This document shows positions 20,358 to 28,288 of a DNA stretch of 36,477 nucleotides, piece by piece. The DNA is from Terfezia claveryi (taxonomy: Eukaryota; Ascomycota; Pezizomycetes; Pezizales; Pezizaceae): NCBI GenBank assembly GCA_015179025.1, contig WHUX01000369.1:1-36477 (forward strand), written 5' to 3'. The position numbers and the translations under genes were made by a program. The notes under the pieces are model-generated. The model worked only from the letters and a program-made list of their open reading frames with translations. It was not told the DNA's origin and did no database searches. How positions within the stretch are numbered: position 1 is the first letter of the stretch; each line of letters starts with the position of its first letter.

Positions 20358-20856
20358 TATAACGACGGCTCTTTGGGACAAGGCGACCAAGGGGTACGCC
20401 GGGGCAAGGGCAAGGCTAGGGTGATACACACGTAGGACCGCTACGTGTGTGACTAGGGGAAAAGGCTAGGACAGGGGCAAGGGCAAGGGCGAGAGAGGCA
20501 GAGGGCAAGGGCCATGAGACACGCGGATGCAGTTGCCGCATGTGTCGGAGGGAGGCAGCTGTGCTACAGAGCGGTTCACGAGACAAGGGGGGTGCACAAG
20601 AGAGGTGCACAAGCGCTGGGAGAGGCAAGGTCCTGTATTAGATATACAAGACGTTGGATGGAGATCCAACGAGAGGGTGGAGAGAGCAAGCTATATATAC
20701 AGGCTTCCTTCCTGGCCAAGGCCACCGGAAGGAATAAGGTTCCTGAGACCCCTTATCTTGGGAACAGAGATAACAACGATATCAATCAACAATAACGAGA
20801 GTCGGATGGAATTCCCTCCGACTCTCAAACCCGGCTAGGAAAGGACGGTTGTGATA
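20358..20856 (-). repeat. 5' LTR of element B
   Basis: On the plus strand it runs from TATAACGACGGCTC to GGTTGTGATA, with TG to TA and CA to TA changes at the two ends relative to consensus. A TATATATA box is at 20692-20699 and the hairpin at 20797-20826. Confidence 0.94.
20797..20826. repeat. Hairpin in the 5' LTR of element B
   Basis: Arms GAGAGTCGGATGGAA / TTCCCTCCGACTCTC with one mismatch; counterpart of 15025-15054. Confidence 0.8.
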
Positions 20857-20861
20857 CCCAT
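20857..20861. repeat. Target site duplication CCCAT, right of element B
   Basis: Pairs with CCCGT at 14582-14586. Confidence 0.85.
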
Positions 20862-20894
20862 AATAGCACTTACAATGACCTTATCGCTGTTTAC

Positions 20895-20967
20895 CTAGTC
20901 TCATTAGCACAATAGCCCCCAAAACCTAAAGAAACTGATGTTTACTATAACCAGACTTGGTATTTAC
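20895..20967 (-). other. Predicted first intron of the DUF6589-type gene
   Basis: GTAAAT donor, TGCTAATG branch-like sequence, ACTAG acceptor, phase 0 on both sides. An alternative donor GTATGT at 21003 is also in phase; I prefer 20967 because it keeps the expected spacing between the PLLW and VIVSAIMGM blocks. Confidence 0.65.
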
Positions 20968-21665
20968 CTTCTTCATTTTTCCAGTTGATACTGCGGTACA
21001 TACCCTCCACAACAATGGAACCTCCTTTCGTAGACAATCTTACATCTCTGCTATCCTTACTGAAATGCTAACTCCAATCCTATGCTTCTTCTTTGAATAA
21101 CACAAGACCGCACTTGCACTAGTATCCCTGCAAAGATCGTTGACCTCGTCCTCAACATACTCCAGAAACAGATCACAAATAGTTTCCTTAAGTTCGTCCT
21201 TAACTATCGGCAACTATGTTTCAATGATTTCTTTGCAACCCCCCCCTGATATGAAATTGTCTCTCTGGAGACAAAGGGCATCGTTCACACTCCACTCACG
21301 CAAGAACATTCTCATATTGCTAAAATGCTTTGAGATCAAATCATGAATCTCCAGCAATTTTGGGGCTGTTTGCTTATGAGCTCGTTGTGTTCACGAATTA
21401 ACTAGTGGTGGGGGTGGTTTAGGAGGCCTCCCACGGGTTTCCTTTCTGGTGTTTTGAATCTCCATATTATTTATTTGTTGATGAACTCACAGCTCTACAT
21501 GATATATAACAGGAAATAGTGTTACTTTTAGACAGATGTTGCTACGTATACGAATTTATGACTCGTTGGCACTAGGTTAGTATGTAAAAAGCCAAGGAGC
21601 CAGTTTGCCGATGGCGCCACCCAAAAAATAAAACCTTTTTGCCAGACCCTCTTTCAGAGGTCGTT

Positions 21666-21681
21666 GTGCCAACCAGACTAG
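21666..21681 (-). repeat. Right terminal inverted repeat
   Basis: GTGCCAACCAGACTAG, perfect inverse of 5968-5983. On the minus strand the repeat continues as CACAAC, like the copy at 34700. Confidence 0.8.
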
Positions 21682-22548
21682 TCGACCATCATCGTTAAAG
21701 ATTGAATGTTGAAAAGAAAATGCTAATACCTCCTGATGCTGGCTTCCTGAGCATATTGCATATGCGTCGTAGCTGCTGTGGCGGTGACCTTTTAATATGA
21801 ATTCACTAGCCATCACACAACGTGAATTATTTACCATCAGTGCCATGAGGCATTTCATGTTTATTCTTACATCACCATGATAGCTACAGCACATATATGT
21901 TCTAGCTCGCTCGTGGGCAATTTATTTAATTAATACATTTGGCACTGCAATATTAAACACATACAACTAGGCTATTAATGATCCCGACGCAGGTGGATAT
22001 CGACCAGAAGCTGGCCTGGAAAAAAGTATCTAGCTCAGGATTGACCGTGTCATCTCCAGATCAATTGGGCTATCATCCAGTAATCCAATTTGTGTCCATT
22101 GAGAGGTTACCACAGTCATGATCTGCTAACACTTTTGGTATGACCATAGATTGAGCATTTCAAGTCATTTTAGAAGCACCGGGAGCGTCGACTGACGCAG
22201 GACCTTCTTCTGCAAAGTACAGGAGACAGAAGCCTTGAGTCGTGGTAGATGCCTGCCGAGTACGTAGCATTAGCTAAGATGATTGTTGGATTGTCGAGTA
22301 GATGAGTACCCGCAAGTCCATAAGGTCAGTTGCCGGCTGGAGGTCTTTGGTTGGAACGTATTAACAATTGGTGGCCTTCAGGCTAGACACAGGCTGTCCA
22401 ACTAAGCTTGAGGTCGCAGGTAGAGGAGTAGTTTATAGTGAATTTTTTTTTTTTTTTTTTTTTTTTTTTTGAGTCTATATGTTTGTGAAGCCTAATGCTA
22501 TGAGACGGTCCCATCCCCTCACGTTAAAGGGCTATATAAGAGATCACT
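21682..22548. other. Gene-poor stretch with degenerate repeat copy R1 and a T tract
   Basis: About 21930-22345 is copy R1 of a degenerate repeat also found at 27090-27385 and 27520-27760. On the minus strand R1 still shows a coding-like run (NAQSMVIPKVLADHDCGNLS) interrupted by stops, so it may derive from a gene I do not recognise. A run of 28 T occupies 22443-22470. Nothing else seen. Confidence 0.6.
22443..22470 (+). repeat. T28 homopolymer
   Basis: Uninterrupted T tract; could be the A tail of a minus-strand retroposed sequence or simple slippage. No target duplication recognised. Confidence 0.95.
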
Positions 22549-22985
22549 TCAATCCACACCACCTTCTTCTTCGCACGTTGGCTCTTCATACCCAGTTTCC
22601 CGAAGATAGTTAAAGCTGTTTTCGCCGTAATGCTGCTTTTCCAGCTTGCGTACCAGAGTCATATTCTTTTTAAAGGCCCACTTTGTCTTCCCTCGATAGT
22701 GCTCTACAAATCCTCATGATGCCTTATCGTCCAGTCCTAACAGCCAATTTCTCTCTCGATGGGTTCACCACCCACAGGATACTCATACTCTCAGCCACTC
22801 CTTCCTTGTTTGCCATCGAGCCGTGCAAAATTTCTGGTCTTGAGATTTCAGATGTCCACTGAACCACACACTGCGGGGACTAATTCCCCATATTTTCTCG
22901 CATCAGCCAGCGTGTATACCTCATTGGTCTTCAATGTATTGCATTTGTGCTCAATAGCTCTTTTAGCTTCTATATAGCGTAAGGT
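22549..22985 (-). pseudogene. Decayed gene remnant of unknown family
   Basis: From about 22985 one frame reads IEAKRAIEHKCNTLKTNEVY, TLADARKYGELVPAVCGSVD, stop, NLKTRNFARLDGKQGRSG, stop, EYEYPVGGEPIEREIG. A second frame then continues LLGLDDKAS, stop, GFVEHYRGKTKWAFKKNMTL, VRKLEKQHYGENSFNYL and ends at TGA 22549-22551 after an acidic tail. The three internal stops are TGA, fitting CGA to TGA. Composition is that of a real soluble protein; I do not recognise the family. The frame change near 22735 is a frameshift or a lost intron. The upstream beginning is not visible. Confidence 0.55.
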
Positions 22986-23022
22986 TAGGGTCAATACAGC
23001 GAAGTCTTCTTTTTTTTTATTT

Positions 23023-23493
23023 TTAAATACTTGTTACTCCTATGCGGTCCCCGTCAGGGGGACCATGAGCATCTGAGCTGCTAGAATTGGCACCTGGTGC
23101 GATGCCTACTTTATCAGAGCCCTCAATGTATTGTACTTTCTTGCCTTTTTGTCTACTCTTTTCGGTAGCAGCTTCATCCGCAATATCCCTCAGCATGAGG
23201 TGGGGGTTCTTTTTGGTCTTCTTGGTATGCATACGGAGGTCAATGCGCTCCTTGAAGTATTTCGTTGCAGCGGAGATGTTAAGGTTTTCCTCTGCATATT
23301 TAGCTAAAACTTGCAAGAACTTCTCAGCGGGGAAGGGAGGCATAATATCCTCAAGTTTGTCTTCCCAGTCAATACCCCAAGCAGCAGTAAGCCTCCCACG
23401 CGAAATGGCCTTCCTGACCTCGCTCTTGCGGAGAATTTTAATCACCTGCGACGCAGGTGATGCCCTAAATAAGATCTGGCATGAAATATTCAA
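23023..23493 (-). CDS. Hypothetical protein, 156 codons, unrecognised; palindrome in its 5' part
   Basis: From ILRKSEVRKAISRGRLTAAW the frame reads as a charged, helical protein (FPAEKFLQVLAKYAEENLNI, MHTKKTKKNPHLMLRDIADE) with a Ser/Gly-rich tail. The first 17 residues, including ASPASQV, are encoded by a 21-bp palindrome (23441-23461) and AT-rich sequence, so the annotated ATG is probably not the original start. It may be a downstream part of the same ancient gene as 23663-24306. No domain recognised. Confidence 0.45.
   Translation of the reverse strand: MNISCQILFRASPASQVIKILRKSEVRKAISRGRLTAAWGIDWEDKLEDIMPPFPAEKFLQVLAKYAEENLNISAATKYFKERIDLRMHTKKTKKNPHLMLRDIADEAATEKSRQKGKKVQYIEGSDKVGIAPGANSSSSDAHGPPDGDRIGVTSI
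23441..23461. repeat. Perfect palindrome, copy 1
   Basis: ATCACCTGCG-A-CGCAGGTGAT. The same core TCACCTGCGACGCAGGTGA recurs three times at 24557-24713. Confidence 0.95.
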
Positions 23494-23662
23494 ACTGGAT
23501 AATATAAATTCAAACTGTATAAAAATATTATGGTCTGGGCATACAACGAGATCTAATTTTCCTAAATAAAACCTAAATAAAAACTAAAAATGCAAAATAT
23601 GCGAACTAAAAATATAACAAACTAAGAACCCTGCTCACGACCTTCCACATGGTACCCTGCTC

Positions 23663-24306
23663 TTATTCGGAGTCACTTATGACAATTGGTTCCACCCTCA
23701 TTGCTTTGAGTAAATCCTGCAGGATTTCTAATGCTAGGTTGGTATCCTTCCTTTCCTCGCTTCCGAATAATGCGTTGGCTGCATCCTCAATCTTCAATGC
23801 CTTATCCTTTTCTTTCTCCGAGACCGCCGCTCGTTTAAGTTCTCCAATTCGTTCATCTATGTCAAGGTTTTCAGCCATAAACCCTAACCGAAATTTCTTT
23901 TTCTTTTCGCCATCTTGTGTCCTCCTTCGCTTGAGGGGGCTCTCGTTTGTTGTGGCTATTTTAGAAGCCTGGCCTCTAGCTGCCCCACTGCCCGCCCCAC
24001 TGCCCGCCCCACTGCCCGCCCCACTGCCCGCGCCACTGCCTGCCCCACTGCCCGCCCCACTGCCCGCCCCACTGCCCGCCCCACTGCCCGCCCCACTGCC
24101 CGCTGCTCCGCCACCAGCTCCACTGGATACTTTGCTAGGTGGTGCGCTAGCTCAAAAACTTTCTCCATTAGAACCCATCGCCTCAGTCCTTTATGCTTGG
24201 CCCATTGGGTTTCTATTTCGGCATCTAATGTTCGGGCATTTTTGACGATTCGGTTTGTTGCATTTTCGATCCTTGTGAGTTGCTGACTCGTTAAGGGGGT
24301 AGACAT
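23663..24306 (-). pseudogene. Hypothetical coiled-coil protein gene with internal 12-bp minisatellite
   Basis: 5' part 24306-23956: MSTPLTSQQLTRIENATNRI, a helical region, then about ten AVGR repeats and a stop at 23956. 3' part: another frame reads through the same repeat as GSGA units and continues ASKIATTNESPLKRRR, a basic KKKK stretch and MAENLDIDERIGELKRAAVS, ending VISDSE-stop at 23663. Each end looks genuinely coding, so the gene needs a frame change before or within the repeat; I found no convincing GT-AG intron with the right phase. Unknown family; the basic clusters would suit a nuclear protein (inference). Confidence 0.5.
23986..24103. repeat. 12-bp minisatellite (CCCGCCCCACTG)n, about ten units
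   Basis: Nearly perfect tandem units with two single-base variants around 24031-24045. Because the unit is a multiple of three, all frames stay open through it. Confidence 0.95.
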
Positions 24307-24343
24307 TGGAGGAAATATCTATGTAATATGAGATATTGCTTTA

Positions 24344-24413
24344 TGTGTAGAGGTGATTTCTTAGGAAAGTCAGTGTGATGTGTAGAGGTGATTTCTTAGG
24401 AAAGTCAGTGTGA
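24344..24413. repeat. 35-bp tandem duplication
   Basis: Two identical units beginning TGTGTAGAGGTGATTTC at 24344 and 24379. Confidence 0.95.
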
Positions 24414-24469
24414 AGCTGTAGTATGGGGATAAGAAGAGGGGAGGTATGACTTCCTTATAAAATACTTCC

Positions 24470-24556
24470 AACTTTGGCCAACTCGTTTGCCCTGAAATAT
24501 GCTTTGGCCCACTCGTTTGCCCTGGAATATGCGTTGGCCCACTCGTTGGCCAACTC
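24470..24556. repeat. About 30-bp tandem repeat, three units
   Basis: Units of the type TTTGGCCNACTCGTTTGCCC followed by TGRAATATGC; on the minus strand they read as ANEWAKAYFR-like repeats. Confidence 0.85.
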
Positions 24557-24752
24557 CATCACCTGCGACGCAGGTGATGCAATCATGACCGTCCATTGTC
24601 TCCTCCAGCCATCACCTGCGACGCAGGTGATGCAATGATGCCTGAAATGACCGTCCATTGTCTCCTCCAGCCTCAATTGTCTCCTCCAGCCATCACCTGC
24701 GACGCAGGTGATGCAATATGCCTGAATATTGTCTCCTCCAGCCATCACCTGC
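24557..24752. repeat. Array of 23-bp palindromes with CTCCTCCAG spacers
   Basis: Perfect palindromes at 24557-24579, 24610-24632 and 24691-24713, each followed by GCAAT and a variable spacer ending TTGTCTCCTCCAG. A half palindrome CATCACCTGC at 24743-24752 ends the array. Each can form an 11-bp stem with a one-base loop. Confidence 0.93.
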
Positions 24753-24990
24753 ACCCGGAAACCCGGGTGGATCTATGGACAAGGCAAGTTAATCTGCCAT
24801 GTTGGGCACGAATAAGTACAAAAAGACGGAATAATCACACAATGCTCTGATTGTGGTAGAAGACAACTTAAGGAGAAAAGAGCGGGCCTTATATGACCCT
24901 CATGCTCGCACTGAACATACTCTGAAGTCCTTTGCAATACACACTGCCCATATGCCATACCCCGAAACCGTTTGCAAGATCCTAAGGCAT

Positions 24991-25136
24991 CTTTCCAATC
25001 ACTGCGAGATGTACAGCTCTGGCAATGCCGGATATCTTCGGGTATTCGCGAACGTACACAGCTCGTATAGCATTAGTATCGTCCGTCTTCGTTGTAGCAC
25101 AACCTTTCTGGTCTGAACGTTACTGGCAATGTAGAC
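24991..25136 (-). repeat. Segmental duplication, copy 1 (decayed)
   Basis: Matches 25284-25459 at high identity, but lacks about 20 bp present in copy 2 near 25307 and about 10 bp near 25408. The coding frame is disrupted here. Confidence 0.85.
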
Positions 25137-25170
25137 TTATTAATTATTTTAATGTTGGATAAATCAAATG

Positions 25171-25467
25171 TCATGATTTGAGGGCCTCCGTATTCAAATA
25201 AACATCCTGGCGATATGCATGAACCAGGCCAATTCTGCTTATTTTATTCCCTTCTCCGTCAACGAAATAGAATGTTATATGATCTTTCCGATCACTGCGG
25301 GATGTATGCCATGAGTTTATCATGACAGCTCTGGCAATGCCGGATATCTTCAGGTATTCGCGAACGTACACAGCTCGTATAGCATTAGTACAGTCCGTCT
25401 TCGTTTGGGTTTGGTTGTAGCACAACCTTTCTGGTCTGAACGTTACTGGCAACGTAGACCATTTCAA
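25171..25467 (-). CDS. Hypothetical protein fragment, 98 codons, unrecognised
   Basis: Includes VYVREYLKISGIARAVMINS, SDRKDHITFYFVDGEGNKIS and HAYRQDVYLNTEALKS before the stop at 25171. Amino-acid usage looks like a real domain and the segment is duplicated at 24991-25136, where the frame is broken. The open frame at 25755-25483 further upstream ends its non-repeat part with AAYLNMESRYE, echoing VYLNTEAL here, so the two may be related exons or copies. Function unknown. Confidence 0.4.
   Translation of the reverse strand: MKWSTLPVTFRPERLCYNQTQTKTDCTNAIRAVYVREYLKISGIARAVMINSWHTSRSDRKDHITFYFVDGEGNKISRIGLVHAYRQDVYLNTEALKS
25284..25459 (-). repeat. Segmental duplication, copy 2
   Basis: Partner of 24991-25136; carries the open frame annotated at 25171-25467. 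Confidence 0.85.
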
Positions 25468-25474
25468 ATAATTA

Positions 25475-25617
25475 AAGGCGGGTTAAATTTTCGTGAAGAA
25501 TTGAAATAGTCCTTGTATGTTGTTTTCGTATACGATAGATGTACTAAGGCGGGTTAAATTTTTCGTGAAGGATTGAAATAGTCCTTGTATGTTGTTTTCG
25601 AGTACGATAGATGTACT
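25475..25617. repeat. 71-bp tandem duplication
   Basis: Units start AAGGCGGGTTAAATTTT at 25475 and 25546, nearly identical. Confidence 0.93.
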
Positions 25618-25878
25618 GTCAGGACTGCTCATTTCATAGCGGGACTCCATATTCAAATACGCCGCGTGTTGGGGCCATATTGCCTTATGGCCATATTTCA
25701 ACGTTACAAGCTTGGGCTCGTCATGGCAGGTCATTGCTGCAGTTCGCTGTTGCATAGTGAGGCCATCGGTTTAAATGCCCTGGTGAAGCCCATTTATAGT
25801 CTGAGTCCATACCTATGGGTAGTTCGAAGTGAAGAGGTAGAGAGTTGTCCAGAGACTGACAGTTTATATACTACCATT

Positions 25879-26275
25879 GGGTTGGCCAGCTATGGGTTGA
25901 CCATCTAGGCCTTACTTCTGGTTGGCCAGCTAGGCGTTCACCAGCTAGGCCTTTGTTCTGGTTCACCAGCTAGGCGTTCACCAGCTAGGCCTTTGTTTGG
26001 GTTGGCCATCTAGGCCTTACTTCTGGTTGGCCATCAGCTAGGCGTTCACCAGCTAGGCCTTTGTTTGGGTTGGCCATCTTAGGCCTTACTTCTGGTTGGC
26101 CATCTAGGCCTTTGTTCTGGTTCACCATCTAAGCGTTCACCAGCTAGGCCTTTGTTCTGGTTGACCATCTAGACGTTACTGTACTTCTGGTTGGCCAGCT
26201 ACCTAGGTAGGCCTTTGTCCTGGTTCACCAGCTTCGGTTTGCCAGCTAGACCTTTGTTGCTAGACGTTACCACAG
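25879..26275. repeat. Composite minisatellite of TTGGCCA / TTCACCA modules
   Basis: About 400 bp of interleaved modules such as TTCTGGTTGGCCAGCTAGGC and GTTCACCAGCTAGGCCTTTG. Module order varies and the higher-order period is roughly 40-75 bp. Degenerates at both ends. Confidence 0.92.
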
Positions 26276-27089
26276 ATTTTAGAGATCGGGTACTGTGGCA
26301 AGCTCAAAGTAGGAGCCCATTCAGCCACCACGGCAGTGGTTTTCCAAGCTAACGGCGCCACAGCTGAGCGCAAGCTGGTCTTGGCCAATTTATTTCCCCA
26401 TGCGGCCTTTCATATCGCAATTCCATCCCACGAGTCTATTCTGGGCTGGGTTTGCGGGGTTGAGACAGGCGCGTATGAATAAAAGAGTTTGCGTGGCTAA
26501 GTACCGGTAGGGTCCCAGCTGCGGCGCCAGGGAAACAAGCATAGGGCCATCCCTATTCCACCAGCGTGGATGTTTGATTGGATATGTTATGTATTGTTAT
26601 GTCAAGGATACACATCTGCACGTTTGCATATTGATTTATTTTACCCATCTGCGTTGTATTAGGTACTGGGGTTATGTTTCTGGAGTACAACTACACTTGC
26701 GCGAGTTTGTTGTTGGAATATGCTTTGGAGGGGGACATCTGGACATGTATGTACGTAAATACGGGGCAGGGAGTGGCCCGGAGTGTAGACAATAATGCCT
26801 TCCCCCCCCCCCGCCGGGCCAACCCAAAATGACAGTGGTAGAGGGAGATATTACCCTCGTTCTCTCTCATCTCCTACAATATTCAATCACTTGGGCCTCA
26901 CATCTCTGGCCTTCTTAGTCTACTATCAAAAGATTTTTCATTCTTTGGACGGCTAATCCAAGATAGTTCCTACATCTGGTGCCTAAGCCACAGAAACGAC
27001 TGGTTATATATATTTTCTGGGCCGCACCGCGGGCGGCATACCCACTATGCCCCCTCCCAAAAAAATTAATTACTGCATTTAGAATACGA
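26276..27089. other. No gene recognised
   Basis: Mixed composition with a C tract near 26801-26811. The small plus-strand open frame at 26574-26795 has no coding character I trust. Confidence 0.5.
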
Positions 27090-27385
27090 ACTAATAAAAA
27101 TATACTTAATACTAGAGCTATATTAAATACTACAACTAGGCTATTAGGTCGATTGAGTTATCCTCCAGATCAATTGGGCTATTTGTCCGTCCAGCGAGGT
27201 TACCGCAGTCATGATCTGCTTACCCTCTAGTATGACAAAAGAATAAGCATTTCAACTCATTTATAAAGGATCGGCAGCAATAGGAAGTTTTGTAAATACA
27301 TGTTGTGGATGCCTGCCGAGAAGCATTAGCTAAAGTAATTTAGATATTGTCGAGTTACTGTACTTAGTAAGTAGCTGGAGGGCCG
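27090..27385 (-). repeat. Degenerate repeat copy R2
   Basis: Shares ACAACTAGGCTATTA, CCAGATCAATTGGGCTAT, GCAGTCATGATCTGCT and GATGCCTGCCGAG with R1 (21930-22345), in the same order and spacing. Confidence 0.85.
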
Positions 27386-27519
27386 CTCGCGGGCATCGGC
27401 CGCGGGCATTTTAAATAATTACTCAATTTGGTGTATTGTGATTTACTAGAAGAAAAAAGAAATGATAATTTCCCAGCGACTGCAAAAGATTCATTGATTT
27501 CCCAGTCGATTAGACCCCC

Positions 27520-27760
27520 CTCTAACATTCCAATTTGATTCAGCTAGAGCAATATAGTCATGATCTATTGATACTTTCGTATGTTAATAGATTAAGCATT
27601 TCAGAACATTCTTAAAGTATCAGCAACAACAATTAGAGTAGAAGTTTTTGCAACACTGGTAGTTATAGATGCCTGGTGAACTGTGGTTTACGGAGTAGTT
27701 AGAGTATCTAAAATATCAAACTCTAAGCCCGTAAGGTCAGTAGTTGGGTAAAGGTTATCG
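27520..27760 (-). repeat. Degenerate repeat copy R3, most AT-shifted
   Basis: Contains AGTCATGATCTATTGATAC, AAGCATTTCAGA, GATGCCTGGTGAA and GTAAGGTCAGTAGTTGG at the places of the R1 landmarks. Many differences are C/T or G/A. Confidence 0.75.
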
Positions 27761-28288
27761 GGTTTAGCAATATCAAACTGCAAAAGTAAGAGGTTTGTTG
27801 AAGCATTGTACCATTTGATCTCCCACAACACTGTAAAATACTATCTACCTGTTGTATAATTCTAGGTAGAACCTACTTCGTTTTGGTTTAAAATCAAGAA
27901 CTTGAAGTAGCTTAGCAATCTACATATAAAACAGTACCTGTTATTAAAAAAGTACTGCTTTGCACCTGGCTTGGATTTTATAAGTGAGGAATAGCCTGGA
28001 TTTTTCTAGTATAAAAATCAATCTTGCAACAAGATGTAGACAAAAGTATTATAATTATGATTGTTCTAAATTTCACTGAATTCTATATAGTATATCAATA
28101 TTTAGTATAAGATGGTCGATATAGCCCCAGCAATAAGGCCTCGTCAATAAAAACCCCTGCAAATAAGAAACTAATTTCCAAATACCTATAGATAGAGTTG
28201 CAGATTTTTAGAGCAGTAGTAAACTCAGTATCCTCTTCCCTATTCCTTCATCATCAGAGATACAGTAATGAGTTGTTAATATCACCAG
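27761..28288. other. AT-rich stretch, no gene recognised
   Basis: No open frame, RNA gene or repeat seen up to the LTR of element C. Confidence 0.5.

Larger units (their letters stand above)
14587..20856 (-). mobile_element. Family B Ty3/gypsy chromovirus-like retrotransposon (6270 bp)
   Basis: LTRs at 14587-15084 (3') and 20358-20856 (5'), with duplication CCCGT/CCCAT. Minus-strand order: LTR, primer site, gag, protease, reverse transcriptase, RNase H, integrase, chromodomain, purine tract, LTR. It sits inside the DUF6589-type gene, between its codons for Met and Gly just after the first intron. Many stops and frameshifts; non-autonomous. It is related to element C at 28289-30506 and only distantly to family A. 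Confidence 0.96.
20857..21465 (-). pseudogene. DUF6589-type gene, 5' segment with start codon and first intron
   Basis: Exon 1 is 21465-20968: ATG, then MEIQNTRKETRGRPPKPPP, an AT-hook-like RGRPPKP, and a helical acidic region ending PLLWRVCTAV. Intron 20895-20967 (73 bp; GTAAAT...CTAAT...ACTAG) has a good branch site. Exon 2 (20894-20857) reads VNSDKVIVSAIM and continues into 14581 when element B and one duplication are removed. Stops: TGA 21391-21393, TAG 21214-21216 and TAA 21040-21042, all one transition from Arg or Gln codons. Start chosen because it is the first ATG of the frame and gives the conserved-looking basic N-terminus. It lies about 200 bp inside the right inverted repeat. Confidence 0.75.
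5968..21681 (-). mobile_element. DUF6589-gene DNA transposon with 16-bp TIRs, split by two nested gypsy insertions
   Basis: Perfect inverted repeats CTAGTCTGGTTGGCAC lie at 5968-5983 and, inverted, at 21666-21681. The only gene between them that is not part of a gypsy element is a DUF6589-type gene on the minus strand (21465 down to 6077), leaving about 110 bp and 200 bp to the ends. Subtracting A2 with one duplication (6606 bp) and B with one duplication (6275 bp) gives an original element of 2833 bp. Flanks outside the repeats (left AAGCATTT, right TCGACCAT) do not show a target duplication; a TA inside each terminus might be duplicated target or part of the repeat. Element status is inference; the repeats and the restored frame are directly visible. 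Confidence 0.72.

Noticed and set aside
20466..20838. Several open frames in the LTRs of B and C (also 14645-14965 and 28338-28817)
   Set aside because: Overlapping frames on both strands in GC-rich LTR sequence, not conserved between LTR copies.
21577..21894. Minus-strand 105-codon open frame
   Set aside because: Runs across the right inverted repeat of the DUF6589 element and shows no protein-like pattern.
23880..23900. Telomere-type CCCTAA repeat (AAACCCTAACC)
   Set aside because: A single copy inside a coding-like stretch; no array.
24557..24752. CRISPR array
   Set aside because: Repeats are perfect palindromes with irregular, mutually similar spacers in a eukaryotic context.
26574..26795. 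Plus-strand 73-codon open frame
   Set aside because: No domain, no conservation evidence and unusual composition; likely chance.
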